From Candidatus Gastranaerophilales bacterium (GTDB taxonomy: Bacteria; Cyanobacteriota; Vampirovibrionia; Gastranaerophilales; Gastranaerophilaceae): 36,021 bases of DNA. Shown here one piece after another: positions 30,793-36,021 of this stretch (position 1 is its first letter; each line of letters begins with the position of its first letter). The notes below the pieces were generated by a model. It saw only the letters and a list, made by a program, of their open reading frames with translations. It did not search any database and was not told the origin of the DNA. The DNA is taken from assembly GCA_944323955.1 (NCBI GenBank), contig CALUUK010000013.1, positions 1-36,021 on the forward strand, written 5' to 3'. A program made the translations under genes and the position numbers.

Positions 30793-33700
30793 ATGAAAAA
30801 AAACTTGGCGCAAGCGCTTTTAGTTAGTTTAATGGCGTGTTCTCCTTCATTTGCAGAAATTGTAAGAGATATTCCCGGTGATGCAAATCCGCCTATGTTT
30901 GAGTATAGGGTATACGAAAAGGGTGAAGATACCCTGAACGGATATACCTCATATCAGGATTTTACGGCAAATGAACTGCATTCTTTAAGTTTTGCAGGTG
31001 TTATTTGGGATTCCATTATAGAAAATACACTTCAAAAAGAAGGCGCAAAAGTAATAGTATATAGTGAAGATATCTATAATGCTTATGCAATGAGTCCTTA
31101 TGTTGAATATTATGATAATAATAACAGACTTGCAGATTATAAGATAACTGCTTTGAATGCGGTAATAAACGGGAAAAAATATATCAGACCCGAAGAAATA
31201 CAAAGAATATATGAAGAAACAGGTAAATATTATGATGCTTTTATTGGTGTAGGGCTTGGTATTTCGGAAGATATGCCGGGGTGGGATACTTCAACCACTA
31301 TTACGGCTTTATACCAGGGAACACTTCCGCCGCTCACAATTGTAATGGAACATGAACTGGCGCACGGGCTTGGTATTTATTCTGATGTTGTATCAAATGA
31401 TGATATTATTTATTACTTTTCCGAACCTGCATTCAGAAACGGAAAAATTGATCCCGAGCGTTCGGATAAACTTACTGTATACGATAAATATTTGAGAGTC
31501 TATGATTCAAGTATAGATCAGGTTGTATCGGCACAAAAAGGAATGCCGATAATTTATGATTCTGCCATTAGTGCGGAGGATTTAAACCTAAGTCAATCAG
31601 AAGTTTTTGATATATCAGAGAACGCTCCGTATTTTGCGGGGCCAAATACAATGAAAACATTAAGCGGAGTTACCGATGAAGAAGTTTCGGGACTGGCAGA
31701 AGATGCAATAATTGCATATTGTGAAAATAAACTGGAAGAAGCCGGCGGTTTGGCGAATTATTCGGAATATTATAAAGATGATTCAGGAAATTGGGCAAGG
31801 GTAAACGGTCTGCCTATAAACGGCAAAGAAGCATGGGCGATAGATGTTTTAACGGGTACGGTATATTATATGCCTGAACTATCGCATATTGAACTTCGTA
31901 ACAGCTATATGTCGCATCAAAATTACCGTAACTGGACTACATTTATGGAAGCGGAACTTGCTGTCTTAAAAGATATAGGTTATGACATTAATTTAAAGGA
32001 TTATTACGGAAAATCTTTCTATCTTGATAACACTGCGGCAACAGTGAGTGATAATTATGACCTGAAAAAAGCACAGGCTACAGGTGTGCATTTATACGGC
32101 TCAGACAGTAATATTGTTCAAACCTCCGTCATTGAAACAAGCGGCGCAGGTTCATTCGGCGTAAGAGTTGACGGCCTTAATGATACATATACTCTTGACG
32201 GCGGAGTGATTGACTCAAAAGGCGCAAACAGTATAGGGCTTGGCGTTACATACGGAAGCGGGCATGAAATTAATATTAAATCAGGTTCTGTTGTGAAAGC
32301 ATCAGGTCCGAACAGTTCTGCCGTAAGTTTTGATTTCGGTAAAAATATGCTTGGTGAATATGCAGAAGAAAGAGGTTCTTATATACACACAATAGGCGGT
32401 GAAAATCAAGAACTCGGAGAACTTGAAGGCGCCCTTGTCGAAAACTTTAATGTAAACGGTACTATTGAAGCATCAGGTGATGCATCCAATGCTATATATA
32501 TTTCACCTAATGCATATGTTAAAAATATAAATATTCAAAAAGATGCAAAAATTGACGGTGCAATAGTATCGAGGTGGAACTCCGAAAGAAGCGGAGACTA
32601 TGGCCCCGTTCAAAGCAGAAATAAATTGTATACCGATATAAATTTCGGCGCGGATAATAACGGTAACCTCGACAGCGATTATGTAGGCGAATTTAACAGT
32701 ACAATTGACGGCAACAGCGTTGTTGAAGGTGAAACAAAGAATACATTAAGAATGAATCTGTCAGGTACATTAAATATGAACCGTGCAGATATAAATGTTT
32801 ATAATATAAATAACTCGGGGACAATTAATGTAAACAGAGAAGTGACATTATCTTCGCTTAACAAACAAAACAGTATAAACGGTGACGGTAATATTAACGT
32901 TGCGTCAGCGGGTACTTTAACACTGGGTAAAAACACACAAACAGTAGCGAATAATATAAATCTTGCAAGTAATGCCGAATTATCAACAATAAATGAATCA
33001 AAAGACTCGCATACCATTAAACAGTTAAATTCGGAGTCTGATTCAAAATTATCATTTGATTTGGGTGATGCATTTAATCTTCAAAATACAAACGGAACAG
33101 GTGTAAAACTTTCACAGGTAAAAGTAGACGAAGAAACAGTGAAAAATCTGGAAGACGGTCAAACATACCGTATATTTCAGGATGAATCCGAAGTCCTTGA
33201 TTTATCGGGCGGTGCAAATGTATATTATGCCGGAAATAAATACGGAATTTCCCAGGACAGCGAAGACTCTAAATTATTAAAAGTTAATTGGCTTGGTTAT
33301 TCAAGCGGATTGAGAGAAGCAGCGCAAGATGAGACTGCGGCAAACTACATTAATACCGAAAATCCTCAGCCTTATGACGGCGGAACTGTTGCAGGTAATA
33401 CATTTGAAGTTTCGGGACTTGACGTTAATTTCGATAAAAAATATGACGGTTTAATTATAGACGGTACTTCAAATCCGGGCGGTACAACCATAAAAACAAG
33501 TTTTTACGGAGGTAAAAACTATAATCTTAAAGTTCAAAACGGCGGTATTTTAACCGTTGATTCTTCCGATAAGGATATTTTTGTCGGTGCTTCTGACGAA
33601 AGTGCATTTGACATAAATAACGGTATCGTTAATTTGAATTCCAATAATAATAAAATTCTGGTTAAAGGAAAAATTACCGGTGCGGATAAAACAACGGATA

Positions 33701-35289
33701 ATGTTAAAATGACGGGAAATAATATTGTTGAAATTAATGATATCAGCAATGTAAAGGCATCTAATTCAGCATCTTACGGAGTGTTAAAAGGCGAAAGCAA
33801 GAATGTTGATTGGTTATTGGATGCAGGAGTTTTGTCCGTCCGTGATGATTCTCTATTGTCTTCCGACCGAACAAATTCGGTAACTTTTAACGGCGGTACA
33901 TTGAATGTTGCAAATAATAATCCGAGTCAGATAACTCTGTCAAAAATGGAACTTAATTCTGATGCAAATGTATATGTGGATATTGATTTAGCTTCCAAAA
34001 AGTCGGATGTCTTTTCATTTGAGAATAATTCTGACTTGATAACAAATGATAATAAATTAATTATTTCAAATGCTAATTTCATGAATGCAAAAACGGTGCT
34101 AACAGACAATAATTATGAAATACCGTTTATAAGTCCCGAATATAATAATGAAGCATTAATAGGAAAAGTTTCTTCAAATCTGGATGGTCAGGTAATGACC
34201 CCTGTATACAAATATGGCTTGGGATATACTGAAAGCGGAACAAACGGTAATTTAGTTCTTTCACGTTCTAATACCGGTTCTTACAGAGATTATAATCCGG
34301 CAATATTTGCTTCTGCGGTTGGTTCTCAAGTCGGAAGTTATTTGACACAGATTAACAGTTATGATATGGCATTCGGTAATATGGATATGTTAATGTCTAT
34401 GCCGCGTGCCCAGCGTAATTCGCTTAAATATAAAAATAAATATGCAAGTATAGCGGCTGATAATTCGAATTTAATGACATTTAGTCCGAACCAGTTGCCC
34501 GAAGAATATAAAGGATTTTGGTTTAAACCTTATGCTACTTATGAAAAAGTTAATTTGAAAGACGGACCTAAGGTAGAAAATTCAATATATTCAACATATT
34601 TTGGCGTTGATTCGGAAATCGTTAAATTAAAACGAGGATGGCATTCAATGTATTCGGGGTACTTCGGGTATAACGGTTCTCACCAGCATTTTGACGGAGT
34701 TTCGATTTACCAGAACGGCGGACAAATCGGTGCAACAGGTATGTTGTATAAGGATAGATTCTTTGCAGGTATTACGGCAAGTGCAGGACTTGGTATAGGA
34801 GATGCGGCAACTATGTACGGCGATGAGGATTTTTCTGTGCTGGGTGCCGGTGCTGCAATAAAAACAGGTTATAACTTCGGATATAAAGATGATAAAATAA
34901 TCTTACAGCCAAGTTTACTTGCAGGTTATTCATTTATAAATACATATGATTATACAAATGCAGCAGGAGTCAGAATTAAAACTGATGATTTGCATGGCTT
35001 AGAGCTTGTTCCGGGATTAAAGCTGATAGGTAATCTGCCTAATAATTGGCAGCCTTATGTTTCTGTTCAGTTTGTTTGGAATATGTTAACGGATACAAAT
35101 ACTGTAGCTGCGGGTATCCCTATTAGTCAATTCAAAATAAAACCATATATCCAGTACGGAGTTGGTGTCCAGAAAAGAGTCGGCGACAACTTTACCGGTT
35201 ATTTCCAATCTATGGGCAGGAACTTTGGAAGAAACGGTGTTTCGTTGTCTGCCGGCATGAGATGGGCAATAGGAAGAAATAAAACATAA
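30793..35289 (+). CDS. Autotransporter with HExxH metalloprotease-like head and long beta-helical passenger
   Basis: This 1498-residue type V secreted protein has a signal peptide (MKKNLAQALLVSLMACSPSF, cut near AE). Residues about 25-410 form a head with IVMEHELAHGLGIYSD: His187, Glu188 and His191 fit a zinc protease, and the HGLG spacing resembles zincins. The predicted third metzincin His is Ser here, with Asp next to it. From about 410 to 1220 come beta-solenoid-type repeats rich in Asn, Gly and Ser (GSGHEINIKSGSVVKASGPN). The last about 260 residues (from FWFKPYATYEKVN, residue about 1240) are an autotransporter barrel with alternating aromatic strands ending SLSAGMRWAIG. The final RNKT extends past the usual terminal aromatic. 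GGAG precedes the ATG. Its own promoter and terminator make it a single unit. Probably a surface adhesin or protease. Confidence 0.88.
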   Translation: MKKNLAQALLVSLMACSPSFAEIVRDIPGDANPPMFEYRVYEKGEDTLNGYTSYQDFTANELHSLSFAGVIWDSIIENTLQKEGAKVIVYSEDIYNAYAMSPYVEYYDNNNRLADYKITALNAVINGKKYIRPEEIQRIYEETGKYYDAFIGVGLGISEDMPGWDTSTTITALYQGTLPPLTIVMEHELAHGLGIYSDVVSNDDIIYYFSEPAFRNGKIDPERSDKLTVYDKYLRVYDSSIDQVVSAQKGMPIIYDSAISAEDLNLSQSEVFDISENAPYFAGPNTMKTLSGVTDEEVSGLAEDAIIAYCENKLEEAGGLANYSEYYKDDSGNWARVNGLPINGKEAWAIDVLTGTVYYMPELSHIELRNSYMSHQNYRNWTTFMEAELAVLKDIGYDINLKDYYGKSFYLDNTAATVSDNYDLKKAQATGVHLYGSDSNIVQTSVIETSGAGSFGVRVDGLNDTYTLDGGVIDSKGANSIGLGVTYGSGHEINIKSGSVVKASGPNSSAVSFDFGKNMLGEYAEERGSYIHTIGGENQELGELEGALVENFNVNGTIEASGDASNAIYISPNAYVKNINIQKDAKIDGAIVSRWNSERSGDYGPVQSRNKLYTDINFGADNNGNLDSDYVGEFNSTIDGNSVVEGETKNTLRMNLSGTLNMNRADINVYNINNSGTINVNREVTLSSLNKQNSINGDGNINVASAGTLTLGKNTQTVANNINLASNAELSTINESKDSHTIKQLNSESDSKLSFDLGDAFNLQNTNGTGVKLSQVKVDEETVKNLEDGQTYRIFQDESEVLDLSGGANVYYAGNKYGISQDSEDSKLLKVNWLGYSSGLREAAQDETAANYINTENPQPYDGGTVAGNTFEVSGLDVNFDKKYDGLIIDGTSNPGGTTIKTSFYGGKNYNLKVQNGGILTVDSSDKDIFVGASDESAFDINNGIVNLNSNNNKILVKGKITGADKTTDNVKMTGNNIVEINDISNVKASNSASYGVLKGESKNVDWLLDAGVLSVRDDSLLSSDRTNSVTFNGGTLNVANNNPSQITLSKMELNSDANVYVDIDLASKKSDVFSFENNSDLITNDNKLIISNANFMNAKTVLTDNNYEIPFISPEYNNEALIGKVSSNLDGQVMTPVYKYGLGYTESGTNGNLVLSRSNTGSYRDYNPAIFASAVGSQVGSYLTQINSYDMAFGNMDMLMSMPRAQRNSLKYKNKYASIAADNSNLMTFSPNQLPEEYKGFWFKPYATYEKVNLKDGPKVENSIYSTYFGVDSEIVKLKRGWHSMYSGYFGYNGSHQHFDGVSIYQNGGQIGATGMLYKDRFFAGITASAGLGIGDAATMYGDEDFSVLGAGAAIKTGYNFGYKDDKIILQPSLLAGYSFINTYDYTNAAGVRIKTDDLHGLELVPGLKLIGNLPNNWQPYVSVQFVWNMLTDTNTVAAGIPISQFKIKPYIQYGVGVQKRVGDNFTGYFQSMGRNFGRNGVSLSAGMRWAIGRNKT

Positions 35290-35312
35290 AATTAATAAAA
35301 ATAATCAAAAAC

Positions 35313-35348
35313 AAAAAGAAGAAATATTTTAAAATATTTCTTCTTTTT
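35313..35348 (+). terminator. Terminator after the autotransporter gene
   Basis: AAAAAGAAGAAATATTTT is followed at once by its exact complement, ending in a T run (35331-35348). Either orientation would work. Confidence 0.85.
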
Positions 35349-35467
35349 TATTTAATTACCATACATTTGGAGTAGGGAAATCTTATAACTTTATGATATA
35401 AAACGGATATAGTTAATTGTAAGGCAATCGCAGCCTTTCTATAGTAGAGTTAATAAGGACACCGGCC

Positions 35468-35929
35468 ATGAAGAACGTAAAAGAAAATTTTAAAAAGTAC
35501 ATGCTAGTAAAGTATGCTGAAGCAAAATTGAAAGAATGTAATAACCATATATCAAAATCAATTCCCTGGATACAGAGGAAAAGTTTGTCAAATACCATTG
35601 AAATACATTGCAAAGTCCTTTTAAATACCCTGATTAATTCAACCGGCAAACAATCTTTACGTGAAAATAAATATATTTTGGATTCTATTCTGGATTATAC
35701 GTTGAAAAGAAGCGAAAATCTTTTAAAATCAAATAAAAAAGCAAAAGATATAAAATCATATATGCAATTAAATTCATATATAATTTTTGATGAAATTGCA
35801 AAAGGACTGGCTTCGGGACAAAGTAAAAAAACCATTAAATTCAATATAGAAAAGCATTTAGCCGAAATACAGGAAAATATTGATTCTAAAATAAGTCCTG
35901 CAAAAATTCTTGAAGAATTGTGTCAATAA
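35468..35929 (+). CDS. Unrecognised helical protein
   Basis: I do not recognise this 153-residue protein. It is strongly charged and predicted all-helical, Lys-rich at both ends (MKNVKENFKKYMLVKYAEAK, and KIKSYMQL-like helices), with a Ser-Lys-Lys-Thr patch (GQSKKTIKFNIEKHLAEI). It has no signal peptide or membrane span, so it is probably cytoplasmic. AAGGA lies 8 bp before the ATG, so it is likely translated. It follows the autotransporter terminator and is the last complete gene; 35930-36021 shows no gene. Confidence 0.6.
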   Translation: MKNVKENFKKYMLVKYAEAKLKECNNHISKSIPWIQRKSLSNTIEIHCKVLLNTLINSTGKQSLRENKYILDSILDYTLKRSENLLKSNKKAKDIKSYMQLNSYIIFDEIAKGLASGQSKKTIKFNIEKHLAEIQENIDSKISPAKILEELCQ

Positions 35930-36021
35930 ATACTATTTTTCCGATGCAGTATATACTCCATATATACCATATATTAAGTTTTGTGAAGCATTAAAAAGGG
36001 TGTCATAAAAGGGTTTTGGGT

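Overview
The window is AT-rich bacterial DNA. The content points to a fermentative member of the gut non-photosynthetic sister lineage of Cyanobacteria (Vampirovibrionia/Melainabacteria, probably Gastranaerophilales). The reasons are a minCDE operon, three SLH domains on one exported protein, an outer-membrane autotransporter (so a two-membrane envelope), a bifunctional AdhE next to Rex, and several proteins that start with a short N-terminal SF(G/K)G-type motif. The lineage is inferred from memory; a 16S or marker-gene search would settle it.

Layout. 1-6276 is a small integrative element in an initiator tRNA gene (tRNA-fMet, minus strand). An exact 29-bp direct repeat of tRNA sequence lies at 1-29 and 6248-6276. 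A second, diverged copy of the right end (251-336 versus 6170-6256) suggests an earlier related insertion at the same place. Cargo: a TIR-like (CAP12/Pycsar-type) protein with a helix-turn-helix-like N-terminus, an XRE repressor, an endonuclease III-like Fe-S glycosylase, a 25-residue hydrophobic peptide with a decayed copy, a long apparently structured leader, a serine recombinase and a tyrosine integrase. This is the best candidate for an undescribed defence-type system.

6337-18322 is core chromosome: minC-minD-minE (MinE and MinC have acidic low-complexity extensions), an exported HExxH protein, a GH77 glucanotransferase with an inserted EF-hand, adhE, rex, a GT-C glycosyltransferase, rpsU and an SLH-domain protein. 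Nearly every transcription unit ends in a clear hairpin terminator.

18453-22510 is a second accessory region, downstream of tRNA-Lys and tRNA-Leu. The tRNA-Leu 3' end plus its terminator is repeated exactly 2.3 kb downstream, and several degenerate tRNA-tail/terminator repeats sit around a WG-repeat protein gene and a Fic gene.

22576-35929 holds a DUF2157/GDYXXLXY membrane pair, two SF(G/K)G-motif proteins (a Cys-X5-Arg phosphatase and a PARP-like ADP-ribosyltransferase), an RHH-NifX fusion coupled to a C_GCAxxG_C_C protein, three radical SAM proteins with a small TPR protein, a 1498-residue autotransporter carrying HELAHGLG, and an unrecognised helical protein. No CRISPR array, rRNA or insertion-sequence transposase is visible.
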